A stretch of DNA of 24,723 nt from Chryseobacterium sp. (GCA_003248755.1 QFQW01000053.1:1-24723), one strand, 5' to 3'; counted from the first letter of the stretch, positions 14,284 to 21,756 are shown. Notes: generated by a model not told the origin, from the letters alone. Made by a program: numbers and translations.

Positions 14284-14982
14284 TTATTTTCCAATTAGAA
14301 AAACAGCAGGAATCTTATGTAATTCTGGTTTTTCTTTTTTCCAATCGTTGATAGTTTTTGTCTTGATAAATTCGGTTTCTGGGTCATTGATATTGGCTGC
14401 GATACATAATTTTGTATTTGGATTTAGAAATTTGGTCAAATCTTCGAATAATGAATTATTGCGGTAAGGCGTTTCCATAAAAATCTGTGTGAAGCCCGTT
14501 TTTTCAACCAGATTTTCCAGATGCTGAATTTCTTTTTTCTTTTTGTCTTTTTCAATTGCCAAATAACCATTGAAAGAAAATTGCTGCCCATTGAATCCAC
14601 TCGCAATCAAAGCTAAAACAAAAGAACTCGGTCCGTTAACAGGAATTACCTTGATATTATTTTTGTGAGACCAGCCTACCATAATATTTCCTGGGTCACC
14701 AATACAAGGCAAACCTGCCTCAGATAACAATCCAAAATCTACGCCCTCTTTCATCAACTTTTGTGCTTCTTTCAAGTCTGCTGTTTCAGAATATTTGTCA
14801 AGAAGAAATAATTTGAGTTCCGGTTGTTTCTTTTCAGGCGCAAAAAATTTGATAACTTTTCTGGCTGTCTTTTCGTTCTCTACAAAATAATGGTCAACAT
14901 TCATAATGATATCTTTGATTGTCGGCGCAAAATAATCTTTTGGAGAATTTTCGGAAAGATAGGCTGGTAAAAGGTGTAGCAT
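14284..14982 (-). CDS. SAM-dependent methyltransferase, RsmI-like (tetrapyrrole methylase fold)
   Basis: A 232-residue enzyme related to RsmI, which 2'-O-methylates 16S rRNA C1402, but shorter (RsmI is about 280 aa). The key loop SEAGLPCIGDPG (87-98) corresponds to RsmI SDAGTPxISDPG, followed by VIPVNGPSSFVLALIASGF and FNGYLAIEKDKKKKEIQHLE, all typical of the fold. The usual N-terminal GNLGDIT segment is replaced by LLPAYLSEN, and the C-terminal helical extension is missing. This marks a Bacteroidetes subfamily often annotated simply as SAM-dependent methyltransferase; whether it modifies rRNA is open. A separate true RsmI probably exists elsewhere. Confidence 0.82.
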   Translation of the reverse strand: MLHLLPAYLSENSPKDYFAPTIKDIIMNVDHYFVENEKTARKVIKFFAPEKKQPELKLFLLDKYSETADLKEAQKLMKEGVDFGLLSEAGLPCIGDPGNIMVGWSHKNNIKVIPVNGPSSFVLALIASGFNGQQFSFNGYLAIEKDKKKKEIQHLENLVEKTGFTQIFMETPYRNNSLFEDLTKFLNPNTKLCIAANINDPETEFIKTKTINDWKKEKPELHKIPAVFLIGK

Positions 14983-15048
14983 TTTAAGTTTATTTTTAAT
15001 TACTCTAAATGTTTGGTACTTGGTAAAATATATTAATACTAAATATGC

Positions 15049-15621
15049 CTATTTTTCATATTCTACTGTTTCGTCCGAAATTACCTCACCAGTCTGAGCA
15101 TTTATCTTGATTATTCTTTGTGTTACGCCATTGACTATGATTATGTAATGGCTAGCATCAATACCTACACCTATTTTTTTTGATTGCTCTAAATCGATAT
15201 CAAATTCCTTCTTCATTTTCACAATTAAATCTTCGATTGAAAAAGTACGTTTATTTAGCTCATCCCAATTTATTTTTTCTATGAGATTACCTTTTTCATC
15301 ATATTTTTCTGAAATACCTACGGGAATTGAGTAAAAGTAGTTTGCTTTAGTTTTTAATTGCAGGTTATTTCTATAATATGTTTTCTTTGTAAAGTATGAA
15401 CTTCTTTCAACAATAGTATTTTTAATAAAATAGTCATCTCTTAATCCATATTCAATAATAGTATCTTTAACTTTGTCTGTATATGTTTTATTCAGTTGAA
15501 GTTCTTGATTTTTGAATGTTTTTATATCTATTTTTTCCATTTTGATATTGTTTTGACTTAATGTTTTGCAACTAAAAAGTATAGTTTGAATTATTATTAG
15601 TATTAATTTTTTTTTCATCAT
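15049..15621 (-). CDS. small lipoprotein with PepSY-like C-terminus
   Basis: A 190-residue protein. The N-terminus MMKKKLILIIIQTILFSCK is a lipoprotein signal peptide with lipobox LFSC and acylated Cys18, so the protein is membrane-anchored. The middle contains EKYDEKGNLIEKINW, which resembles one MORN-like (YwqK/toxin-antitoxin-type) repeat. The C-terminal 50 residues (HYIIIVNGVTQRIIKINAQT then GEVISDE) resemble the end of a PepSY domain, though the match is short. Function is unknown. It is very AT-rich and has no obvious operon partner: there are 66 nt to the methyltransferase on the same strand and a repeat block upstream. Confidence 0.7.
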   Translation of the reverse strand: MMKKKLILIIIQTILFSCKTLSQNNIKMEKIDIKTFKNQELQLNKTYTDKVKDTIIEYGLRDDYFIKNTIVERSSYFTKKTYYRNNLQLKTKANYFYSIPVGISEKYDEKGNLIEKINWDELNKRTFSIEDLIVKMKKEFDIDLEQSKKIGVGIDASHYIIIVNGVTQRIIKINAQTGEVISDETVEYEK

Positions 15622-15639
15622 TTATTTAATTTTAATAAA

Positions 15640-16076
15640 TTTTTTTTGCCACTGCCATAAAGTAAGCGCCTTATCATTATAACTCATTAATTATGTCATG
15701 TTCTTTTGTCTTGAAACAAAAGAACCAAAAATTCAAGACCGTGGAAACTCAGCTAAATATTGAATAAATTACTAAAAATCTAAACTCGCAGCCAATGCTT
15801 TTCCTGCAACAGCTTCAAACAGTAGATGTTTCTTAACGCAATTTTTCAACATTTCTTAACGCTTCCGTTTCCAATGTCATTATTTAACGTTGAATCATTC
15901 GCAGCCCGACTTGAGCGGAAATCCTTTTTTGCCAAACTTCAAGTTCTACTTAATCTGAAATCGTCTGCAAAAAAGATTGACTTCGTCGAACCACTTCGTT
16001 AGGTTTGAGAGCCTTTCGTCAAGCTCAGGATAAACTACAGGCGGATTAAGCTGCCCAAATCCTGACAATTACAAAT
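15640..16076. repeat. gene-free block of probable dispersed intergenic repeat sequence
   Basis: No gene is supported across 15622-16076. The block is more GC-rich than other gaps and contains TTCTTTTGT (15701-15709) pairing perfectly with ACAAAAGAA (15716-15724). A competing pair is TCTTGAA (15709-15715) with TTCAAGA (15732-15738). There is also an 11-bp direct repeat TTTCTTAACGC (15829-15839 and 15852-15862) and the segment CAGCCCGACTTGAGCGGAAA. From memory these resemble sequences scattered through Chryseobacterium intergenic regions, perhaps decayed mobile-element fragments. The family is not proven from one window. Confidence 0.5.
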
Positions 16077-17360
16077 TTAGTTCAAAACTTCTTTTAATCG
16101 GTCTTTGTCCAATCGATTTTCCCAATTGGAAACGACAACTGTTGCCACTGCATTCCCGATAACATTGGTCAAAGCACGGCATTCGGACATGAATTTATCA
16201 ATCCCGAGAATCAGTGTCATACCGGCAATCGGAACTTCCGGCACAACCGCCAAAGTTGCCGCCAGTGTGATAAATCCTGCGCCTGATACGCCAGCAGCTC
16301 CTTTGGAACTGAGCATCGCCACCAAAAGCAGTCCGAGCTGATGTTCCAAGGTCAAATCGATATTACATGCCTGCGCAATGAACAACGCCGCCAAAGTCAT
16401 ATAAATATTGGTTCCATCGAGGTTGAAAGAATAGCCGGTCGGCACCACCAAACCAACGACACCTTTGTCACAGCCTGCATTTTCCATTTTTTTCATCAGT
16501 CCGGGAAGTGCAGGTTCAGACGAACTTGTTCCTAAAACCAGAAAAATTTCTTCTTTGATATACTTCAGAAATTTGAAAATATTAAATCCATTATACAAAG
16601 CAACGCTTCCTAAAACCAAAACAACAAACAAGGCCGAAGTCACGTAAAATGTCCCGACGAGCATCGCCAAGTTTTTTAGCGACTCTACACCATATTTTCC
16701 AATCGTGAAAGCCATTGCTCCGAAAGCTCCAATTGGCGCCAATTTCATCAGGATTTCTACAATTTTGAAAATGGGAATTGTCAAAGTTTGAAGAAAATCG
16801 AAAACAGGATAACTTTTTTCTGATGTAATTGCCAACGCAACCCCAAATAAAATCGCCACTAGCAAAACCTGTAGAATATTATCGCCAGTCAACGGACTGA
16901 ACAAGGTTTCCGGAATAATGTTGAAAATAAAACTCACCAAAGAATTGTCGTGCGCTGCTTTTACGTATTTTTCAACTTCTGCTCCGTTCAAAGTATTTGG
17001 GTCAATGTTAAGACCTTTTCCAGGTTGAACAATATGACTGACAATCATTCCGATAATCAACGCCAAAGTTGAAAATGTAAAAAAATAAATGAATGCTTTT
17101 CCTGCAACTCTACCGACTTTTTTCAAATCGCTCATTCCTGCAATTCCGGTGGAAACAGTCAAGAAAATTACCGGTGCAATAATCATTTTTACCAGCTTGA
17201 TAAAGCCTTCGCCGAGAGGTTTCATTTTCTCGCCCAAGTCGGGATAAAAATAACCGAGAGAAACACCGAAGACAATCGCAATCAATACCTGAATGTAGAG
17301 AAGTTGATAGAATTTCTTTGGTTTTACAGGCTTTTTTTCAATATCTAAATCTAAATTCAT
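16077..17360 (-). CDS. dctA: dicarboxylate/amino acid:cation symporter (DAACS family, DctA-like)
   Basis: An inner-membrane secondary transporter of 427 residues with the glutamate-transporter fold. It imports C4-dicarboxylates or acidic amino acids with H+ or Na+. Motifs in order: the serine-rich hairpin 1 TSSSEPALP (278-286), the TM7 signature NLDGT (313-317), hairpin 2 SKGAAGVSGAGF (352-363) and, in TM8, DKFMSECRALTNVIGNAVAT (388-407). The TM8 segment closely resembles DctA (FMSEARALTN), hence the symbol; the substrate itself is not proven. Start ATG at 17360 with a TAAATTTG box 17 nt upstream on the minus strand. It stands alone; the phosphatase gene upstream is 39 nt away on the same strand. 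Confidence 0.88.
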   Translation of the reverse strand: MNLDLDIEKKPVKPKKFYQLLYIQVLIAIVFGVSLGYFYPDLGEKMKPLGEGFIKLVKMIIAPVIFLTVSTGIAGMSDLKKVGRVAGKAFIYFFTFSTLALIIGMIVSHIVQPGKGLNIDPNTLNGAEVEKYVKAAHDNSLVSFIFNIIPETLFSPLTGDNILQVLLVAILFGVALAITSEKSYPVFDFLQTLTIPIFKIVEILMKLAPIGAFGAMAFTIGKYGVESLKNLAMLVGTFYVTSALFVVLVLGSVALYNGFNIFKFLKYIKEEIFLVLGTSSSEPALPGLMKKMENAGCDKGVVGLVVPTGYSFNLDGTNIYMTLAALFIAQACNIDLTLEHQLGLLLVAMLSSKGAAGVSGAGFITLAATLAVVPEVPIAGMTLILGIDKFMSECRALTNVIGNAVATVVVSNWENRLDKDRLKEVLN

Positions 17361-17377
17361 AAGAATGGCTTGTCTTA

Positions 17378-17385
17378 CAAATTTA
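17378..17385 (-). promoter_or_regulatory. candidate -7 element for the symporter gene
   Basis: On the minus strand the sequence reads TAAATTTG, ending 17 nt before the ATG at 17360. No TTG -33 element lies at normal spacing, so support is partial. Confidence 0.4.
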
Positions 17386-17399
17386 GAATTGTTTATGAA

Positions 17400-17840
17400 T
17401 TATATAGTATTGTTCTTGATTTTTTCTGCAATTATTTCACAAGAATCGTTGAGCATTTTGTAAACTTTGTCAAAACCTTCGATTCCGCCAAAATAAGGGT
17501 CCGGAACTTCCAATTCATTATCGAGAATCAATCTAATTTTATGTTTTTGAGAATCATCCGCCATTTTCAGAACATCTTTGTAATTGTTCTTGTCCATACA
17601 GAAAATTAAATCAAACTCATCCAAATCCGATTTTTTGATTGGTCTTGATTTTTGCATCGAGATATCGATTCCGTTTTTGAAAGCAGTTTTTACAGAACGT
17701 TCGTCGGGACCACTTCCTTCGTGGTAATTGATTGTACCTGCACTGTCAACAAAATAATTATCATCGAGTTTGGATTTCAAGATTCCTTCTGCTAAAGGAC
17801 TTCTGCAAATATTCCCGAGGCAGACCATTAGTATTTTCAT
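17400..17840 (-). CDS. low-molecular-weight protein-tyrosine-phosphatase
   Basis: A 146-residue cytoplasmic phosphatase of the LMW-PTP family. The P-loop C-x5-R is CLGNICRS (Cys7 nucleophile, Arg13), immediately at the N-terminus as expected, and the general acid is Asp114 in the conserved DPYFGG loop. Such enzymes dephosphorylate tyrosine kinases of polysaccharide synthesis or protein-arginine phosphate; no capsule genes are nearby, so its target is unknown. It lacks the extra cysteine pair that would make it an arsenate reductase, unlike the related arsC at 18820. It is divergent from arsR, with a 113-nt shared upstream region. Confidence 0.92.
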   Translation of the reverse strand: MKILMVCLGNICRSPLAEGILKSKLDDNYFVDSAGTINYHEGSGPDERSVKTAFKNGIDISMQKSRPIKKSDLDEFDLIFCMDKNNYKDVLKMADDSQKHKIRLILDNELEVPDPYFGGIEGFDKVYKMLNDSCEIIAEKIKNNTI

Positions 17841-17906
17841 TATAAATTGAAGTATAAATTAATTAAGTTCAATTTATCAATTTTAAAAATTAATTCCAAA
17901 ATTTAA

Positions 17907-17943
17907 TTGACAATTAAATTTTAATCGTAATATTGCAATATTA
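17907..17943 (+). promoter_or_regulatory. arsR promoter with overlapping palindromic ArsR operator
   Basis: TTG (17907-17909), an 18-nt spacer, then TAATATTG (17928-17935), one base off the TAnnTTTG -7 consensus. Over the -7 box lies a perfect 16-bp palindrome TAATATTGCAATATTA (17928-17943). A 17-nt version, ATCGTAATATTGCAATA (17924-17940), recurs with one mismatch at 18301-18317. ArsR bound here would cover the -7 box and repress its own operon. Confidence 0.7.
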
Positions 17944-17953
17944 AATTATAAAA

Positions 17954-18280
17954 ATGGGCGTAACCAAAACAGAACATTTTACCGAACAACAAAACAGAAT
18001 TGCCAACATCGCAAAAGCGCTTGGACATCCTGCAAGAATTGCCATTATCGAATATCTGATGAAAGTTAACGAATGTATCTGCGGAGACATTGTGAATGTA
18101 CTTCCGCTTGCCCAACCAACCGTTTCGCAACATTTGAAAGAACTGAAAAATGCAGGAATCATCAAAGGAAATATTGAAGGAAATTCTATCTGCTATTGCA
18201 TTGATGAAAAAGCGATTGAAGTTCTGAATGCCTATTTCTCGAAAATCATTGAAACGGTCTCAAAAACAAAATGCTGCTAA
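17954..18280 (+). CDS. arsR: ArsR/SmtB-family metalloregulator, probably arsenite-responsive
   Basis: A 108-residue winged-helix repressor. The DNA-recognition helix region is QPTVSQHLKELKNAGIIKG (54-72). A CxC metal motif (Cys41-Ile-Cys43 in NECICGD) sits at the start of alpha-3, as in classic As(III)-sensing ArsR (ELCVCD). Two further cysteine pairs are present, Cys80/Cys82 in the wing strand and Cys107/Cys108 at the C-terminus, which is unusual. In the family, As(III) binding releases the operator and turns on the resistance genes. It is the first gene of the ars operon and its promoter carries a perfect palindrome. Specificity for As(III)/Sb(III) is inferred from the motif and neighbours. 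Confidence 0.9.
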   Translation: MGVTKTEHFTEQQNRIANIAKALGHPARIAIIEYLMKVNECICGDIVNVLPLAQPTVSQHLKELKNAGIIKGNIEGNSICYCIDEKAIEVLNAYFSKIIETVSKTKCC

Positions 18281-18300
18281 ACATTTTTTTGAAAACAACC

Positions 18301-18317
18301 ATCGCAATATTGCAATA
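18301..18317 (+). promoter_or_regulatory. second ArsR operator candidate, upstream of the DUF6428 gene
   Basis: ATCGCAATATTGCAATA matches the arsR promoter site 17924-17940 at 16 of 17 positions and contains the palindrome TATTGCAATA (18308-18317). It lies in the 64-nt gap between arsR and the next gene, so it could control a second internal promoter or help loop the two sites. Confidence 0.65.
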
Positions 18318-18344
18318 AAACATTAGATTTAAAATATCAATCTT

Positions 18345-18809
18345 ATGACATTAGAACAAATCAAGGAAATTCTGCCAACATTGGAGAATGTAGAATTTCA
18401 ACTGGAAAACGGAACAATTGTACCTGAACATTTTCATGTCACTGAAATAGGAATCATTAACAAATACTTTATTGATTGTGGTGGAACGATTCGAAATGAG
18501 AAAGTTGTGAGTTTCCAGCTTTGGAATGCAGATGATTTTGAACACCGCTTAAAACCAGGCAAATTACTGAACATCATAAAACTTTCGGAAGAAAAACTGG
18601 GCATTGAAAATGCTGAAATCGAAGTGGAATATCAAAGCGAGACTATCGGAAAGTATGATTTGGAATTCAACGGAAAGTATTTTGTTTTGAAAAATAAAAC
18701 AACAGCTTGTTTAGCTCAGGATGCTTGCGTAATTCCGACAGAAAAAACAAAAAGGAATTCATCCGAATTAAGTTCTAGCTCCTGTGCTCCTGGAAGTGGT
18801 TGCTGTTAA
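18345..18809 (+). CDS. DUF6428 family protein with cysteine-rich tail, ars-operon accessory
   Basis: A 154-residue cytoplasmic protein. Residues 1-116 match the DUF6428 pattern as I recall it (PEHFHVTEIGIINKYFIDCG, then VVSFQLWNADDFEHRLKPGK). The final 35 residues carry five cysteines: ACLAQDAC (122, 128), SSCAPGSGCC (147, 153, 154). Such a tail could bind or buffer As(III) or present it to a partner, but this is inference; the domain's function is not established. It lies between arsR and arsC, 10 nt before the latter, with an ArsR-site copy in front, so it is almost certainly part of the arsenic response. Confidence 0.8.
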   Translation: MTLEQIKEILPTLENVEFQLENGTIVPEHFHVTEIGIINKYFIDCGGTIRNEKVVSFQLWNADDFEHRLKPGKLLNIIKLSEEKLGIENAEIEVEYQSETIGKYDLEFNGKYFVLKNKTTACLAQDACVIPTEKTKRNSSELSSSSCAPGSGCC

Positions 18810-18819
18810 ATAAAAAGTT

Positions 18820-19236
18820 ATGAATAAAAAAATCTTGGTGCTTTGTACGGGAAACAGTTGTAGAAGTCAAATTGCAGAAGGCTATCTAAGACATTTTGCA
18901 AAAGAAAAAGCTGAAATCTACAGTGCTGGCGTAGAAACACATGGTGTGAATCCTAAAGCGATTGCGACAATGAAAGAAGACGGGATTGATATTTCCAATC
19001 ACACTTCCAATAACATCGAGGAATACAAAAACATTGACTTTGATTTTGTCATTACGGTTTGTGACAATGCCAAAGAAAGATGTCCGTTCTTTCCTTCAAA
19101 AGCTATAAAAATTCACCATAATTTTCCGGACCCGGCAAAAGCTAGTGGAACAGATAAAGAGGTTATGGCAGGATTCGGAACGGTAAGAGAGCAAATCAAA
19201 GAATATTGTTTTAACTTCGTCAAAGAAAATCTTTAA
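18820..19236 (+). CDS. arsC: arsenate reductase, thioredoxin-coupled (LMW-PTP fold)
   Basis: Reduces As(V) to As(III) through a cysteine relay. The 138-residue protein has the P-loop CTGNSCRS (Cys9, Arg15) and the two resolving cysteines in VCDNAKERCP (Cys81 and Cys88), matching S. aureus pI258 ArsC Cys10/82/89 with a shift of one. The general acid is Asp104 in FPDPAKASG. The relay pair marks this as an arsenate reductase rather than a phosphatase. It sits 10 nt after the DUF6428 gene and overlaps the next ATG by one base (TAATG), so the acetyltransferase is translationally coupled. Confident. Confidence 0.93.
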   Translation: MNKKILVLCTGNSCRSQIAEGYLRHFAKEKAEIYSAGVETHGVNPKAIATMKEDGIDISNHTSNNIEEYKNIDFDFVITVCDNAKERCPFFPSKAIKIHHNFPDPAKASGTDKEVMAGFGTVREQIKEYCFNFVKENL

Positions 19237-19727
19237 TGAACTTCATCATCAATCCTTTAGAAGCAAATTATCAAACTGAAGTTTTGGAAATCTATAGACT
19301 AGGCATAGAAACCAAAAATGCGACTTTCAATACCACTATTCCAACTTGGGAAGAATGGGACAAAGGCCATCTTCAGCATTCCAGATTTATCGTAGAAATA
19401 GAAAATAAAATTGTAGGTTGGATTGCTCTAAGTCCGGTTTCATCTCGTTGCAATTATTCTGGTGTAGCAGAAGTAAGTGTATATATTCATCCAGATTTTA
19501 ATGGATTGGGATTAGCTTCTGAACTGATGAAAATTTTAATTTCTGAAAGCGAAAACAATGGAATTTGGACATTACAGTCCAGCGTTTTTCCCGAAAATGA
19601 AGCAAGTATAAGACTTCACGAAAAGTTTGACTTTAGAAAAGTAGGCTATCGGGAGAAGATTTCCAAAATGGACGGCGTTTGGAGAGACACAATTCTTCTG
19701 GAAAAACGAAGCCTGAAAATATCATAA
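19236..19727 (+). CDS. GNAT N-acetyltransferase, ArsN1-like
   Basis: A 163-residue acetyltransferase of the PAT/ArsN1 type. The acetyl-CoA loop is HPDFNGLGLASEL (85-97). The C-terminal half (WTLQSSVFPENEASIRLHEK, then VGYREKISKMDGVWRDTILL) closely follows the ArsN1/phosphinothricin-acetyltransferase pattern, in which the alpha-amino group of arsinothricin or a related glutamate analogue is acetylated. The ars operon position and the 1-nt overlap with arsC favour ArsN1; phosphinothricin-type or methionine-sulfoximine activity cannot be excluded. Last gene of the operon; a terminator starts 2 nt after the stop. No arsenite efflux gene (acr3 or arsB) is present. Confidence 0.82.
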   Translation: MNFIINPLEANYQTEVLEIYRLGIETKNATFNTTIPTWEEWDKGHLQHSRFIVEIENKIVGWIALSPVSSRCNYSGVAEVSVYIHPDFNGLGLASELMKILISESENNGIWTLQSSVFPENEASIRLHEKFDFRKVGYREKISKMDGVWRDTILLEKRSLKIS

Positions 19728-19728
19728 A

Positions 19729-19757
19729 AAAGTCTGAATAATTCAGACTTTAATTTT
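19729..19757. terminator. bidirectional terminator between the ars operon and dnaA
   Basis: AAAGTCTGAA (19729-19738) and TTCAGACTTT (19742-19751) form a perfect inverted repeat. T runs follow on the plus side (TAATTTTATT) and on the minus side (TTTTTTATG). It lies between the stops at 19727 and 19756. Confidence 0.85.
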
Positions 19758-21210
19758 ATTGAGCAATTTTCTCTTTCAAATCCTTGATGTATTTCTTCAA
19801 TTCTTTATCTATTTTGGAAACATCCCGGATAGTGTCACAAGCATACATTACAGTTGAATGGTCTTTTCCTCCCATTTCTTCACCAATTTTTGTAAATGTT
19901 GCATTGGTATATTCTTTTGCAAAATACATTGCCAATTGTCTAGGTAAAGCGATTTCTCTTTTTCTGGTTTTGGACAACAGTTGCTCTCTCTGAATCCCGA
20001 AATAATCGCAAACAATCTCCTGAATATAAGGAATATTAATAGTTTTCTTCTGAGTTGTTGCTAGCTTATTAATTGTATCTTTTAATAAATCAAGGCTGAA
20101 ATCAGATTTGTAAACCGTCGAGTAAGCGATTACTGCATTCACCACACCAATCAGTTCTCTTACCCCATTTGTTTTAACTTCAGATGCCAGATAATCTAAC
20201 ATATCTTCTGTTAATTCGATTCCATCTCTGCTTAATTTATCAACGATGATTTTTCTTCTTGTTTCGAAGTTTGGTGATTTGATTTCTGCGGAAAGTCCCC
20301 ACTTGAAACGGGAAATAATTCTTTCCTGCGTGTCCAGAATATCTGCAGGTGCCTTATCAGAAGTCAAGATAATCTGTTTCCCATTCTGATGCAGATAATC
20401 AAAAATATGGAAGAAACTATCCTGAGTCGCTGCTTTACCAGACAAGAACTGGATATCATCGATAATCAAAACATCGATCATCTGATAATAATGCTGGAAA
20501 TCGGTTTTGTTCTGAGATTTAGCTGCTTTCACAAAATCCTGGATGAATTTTTCCGAAGACTGATAAAGAACTACTTTCTCCGGAAAAGAAGCTTTTACTT
20601 CCAAACCAATCGCTTGTGCCAAGTGTGTTTTTCCGACTCCATAACCACCGTAAACGAATAAAGGGTTAAAAGCAGTTGAGCCGGGTCTCTTTGCAATTGA
20701 TCTTGCAACCGTGGAAGCAAACTTGTTACTTTCTCCTTCTATAAAGTTATCAAAAGATTGATCAGCTTTTAGATTAGAATCAATATTAACTTTTTTGATT
20801 CCGGGAACTACAAAAGGATTAACGTTATTTTCTTTTAGAACCGGTCTGGCTTCTTGGATTTTTGGTGTTTGTGTAGAAATCCCTTTTACATTCATAGTAA
20901 TTGGTTTTTCTTTTCCTGTTGGTTTGTTTTCCATTACAGAATACCACAATTTCACACCTTTACCAATATTTTTCTTAAGCGCAGCAGACAGTAAAGACAA
21001 GTAATTGTCCTCGATATATTCTTTGTAAAAATCACTGGGAACAAGCAACGTCAGATTATTGTTCACCAAAGAAATTGGCTGAACTTTATCAAACAATAAG
21101 TCGAAAGAATTCTCTAACTTTTTGAGGTCTGTATTGTCCTCCGCTGCGTTTAGATTATCCCGCATAAACTGGATACATCTATCCCAGATCAATTCTAAAT
21201 TTTCATTCAT
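19756..21210 (-). CDS. dnaA: chromosomal replication initiator protein DnaA
   Basis: The 484-residue replication initiator. Domain I (about 1-90) binds helicase and DnaA partners; a variable linker follows. The AAA+ domain III has Walker A GGYGVGKTH (188-196), Walker B LIIDDIQFLSGK (248-259) and the sensor/arginine-finger region ERIISRFKWGLSAEI. Domain IV (about 390-484) carries the DNA-binding signature GGKDHSTVMYACD, which recognises DnaA boxes. Length and all motifs are intact. It is monocistronic and convergent with the ars operon. No convincing DnaA-box cluster is seen in the 135 nt upstream, so the origin need not be here. Confidence 0.97.
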   Translation of the reverse strand: MNENLELIWDRCIQFMRDNLNAAEDNTDLKKLENSFDLLFDKVQPISLVNNNLTLLVPSDFYKEYIEDNYLSLLSAALKKNIGKGVKLWYSVMENKPTGKEKPITMNVKGISTQTPKIQEARPVLKENNVNPFVVPGIKKVNIDSNLKADQSFDNFIEGESNKFASTVARSIAKRPGSTAFNPLFVYGGYGVGKTHLAQAIGLEVKASFPEKVVLYQSSEKFIQDFVKAAKSQNKTDFQHYYQMIDVLIIDDIQFLSGKAATQDSFFHIFDYLHQNGKQIILTSDKAPADILDTQERIISRFKWGLSAEIKSPNFETRRKIIVDKLSRDGIELTEDMLDYLASEVKTNGVRELIGVVNAVIAYSTVYKSDFSLDLLKDTINKLATTQKKTINIPYIQEIVCDYFGIQREQLLSKTRKREIALPRQLAMYFAKEYTNATFTKIGEEMGGKDHSTVMYACDTIRDVSKIDKELKKYIKDLKEKIAQ

Positions 21211-21315
21211 TTTTCTGCTGCTATTTCCGGTGGGATTTTAGTTTTTTAAGAAGACAACAAATATCTAATTATTAATTTTCATAAAAAAATTTTTTCTCTA
21301 TTGATTATTTAAAAA

Positions 21316-21323
21316 TATATTTG
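21316..21323 (+). promoter_or_regulatory. candidate -7 element for the thioesterase gene
   Basis: TATATTTG matches TAnnTTTG and lies 22 nt before the ATG at 21346. No TTG is at standard distance, so this is a partial match. Confidence 0.45.
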
Positions 21324-21345
21324 TATGAATTATTAACAACTTAAA

Positions 21346-21756
21346 ATGATACACACAACCAACTCTATACGAGTACGTTACGGAGAAACAGATCCAATGA
21401 AATATGTTTATTACGGTAACTATGCAGAATATTTTGAAGTGGCAAGAGTTGAACTTTTTCGGACACTTGGGATGTCATATGATGAGATAGAAAAGAAAGG
21501 AATTTTCCTACCCGTTTCCGAATATAAAATTAAATACATCAGACCAGGACTTTATGACCAACTTTTGGAAATTCATACTTATGTAAAAAAAATTCCGGGA
21601 GTGAAAATTGAATTCGATTATGAAATTTATAATGAAGATAAAGTGAAAATTACTGAAGCTTCCACTACTCTATTTTTTCTGGATGCTGAAACTAATAAAA
21701 TTGTAAGATGTCCAGATTTTCTATTAGACTTGATTAAGGAAAATTGGAAAGAATAA
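21346..21756 (+). CDS. acyl-CoA thioesterase, 4HBT/YbgC-type hotdog fold
   Basis: A 136-residue single hotdog-domain enzyme that hydrolyses acyl-CoA (or 4-hydroxybenzoyl-CoA-like) thioesters. The N-terminal signature is RVRYGETDPMKYVYYGNYAE (9-28). Asp16 is the predicted catalytic acid, and the Y-x-x-Y-x-E/F-x-x-A-R layout (AEYFEVAR) matches YbgC-family proteins. Length fits a homotetrameric YbgC-like member. YbgC is usually next to tol-pal genes; here it stands divergent from dnaA and before a glycosidase, so the Tol link does not hold. Physiological substrate unknown. The start is fixed by the ATG 22 nt after a TATATTTG box. Confidence 0.88.
   Translation: MIHTTNSIRVRYGETDPMKYVYYGNYAEYFEVARVELFRTLGMSYDEIEKKGIFLPVSEYKIKYIRPGLYDQLLEIHTYVKKIPGVKIEFDYEIYNEDKVKITEASTTLFFLDAETNKIVRCPDFLLDLIKENWKE

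Noticed and set aside
21211..21345. Replication origin next to dnaA
   Set aside because: One TTATTAACA resembles a DnaA box (TTATCCACA) at 7 of 9 positions, but no cluster of boxes or AT-rich unwinding element with clear repeats could be seen.
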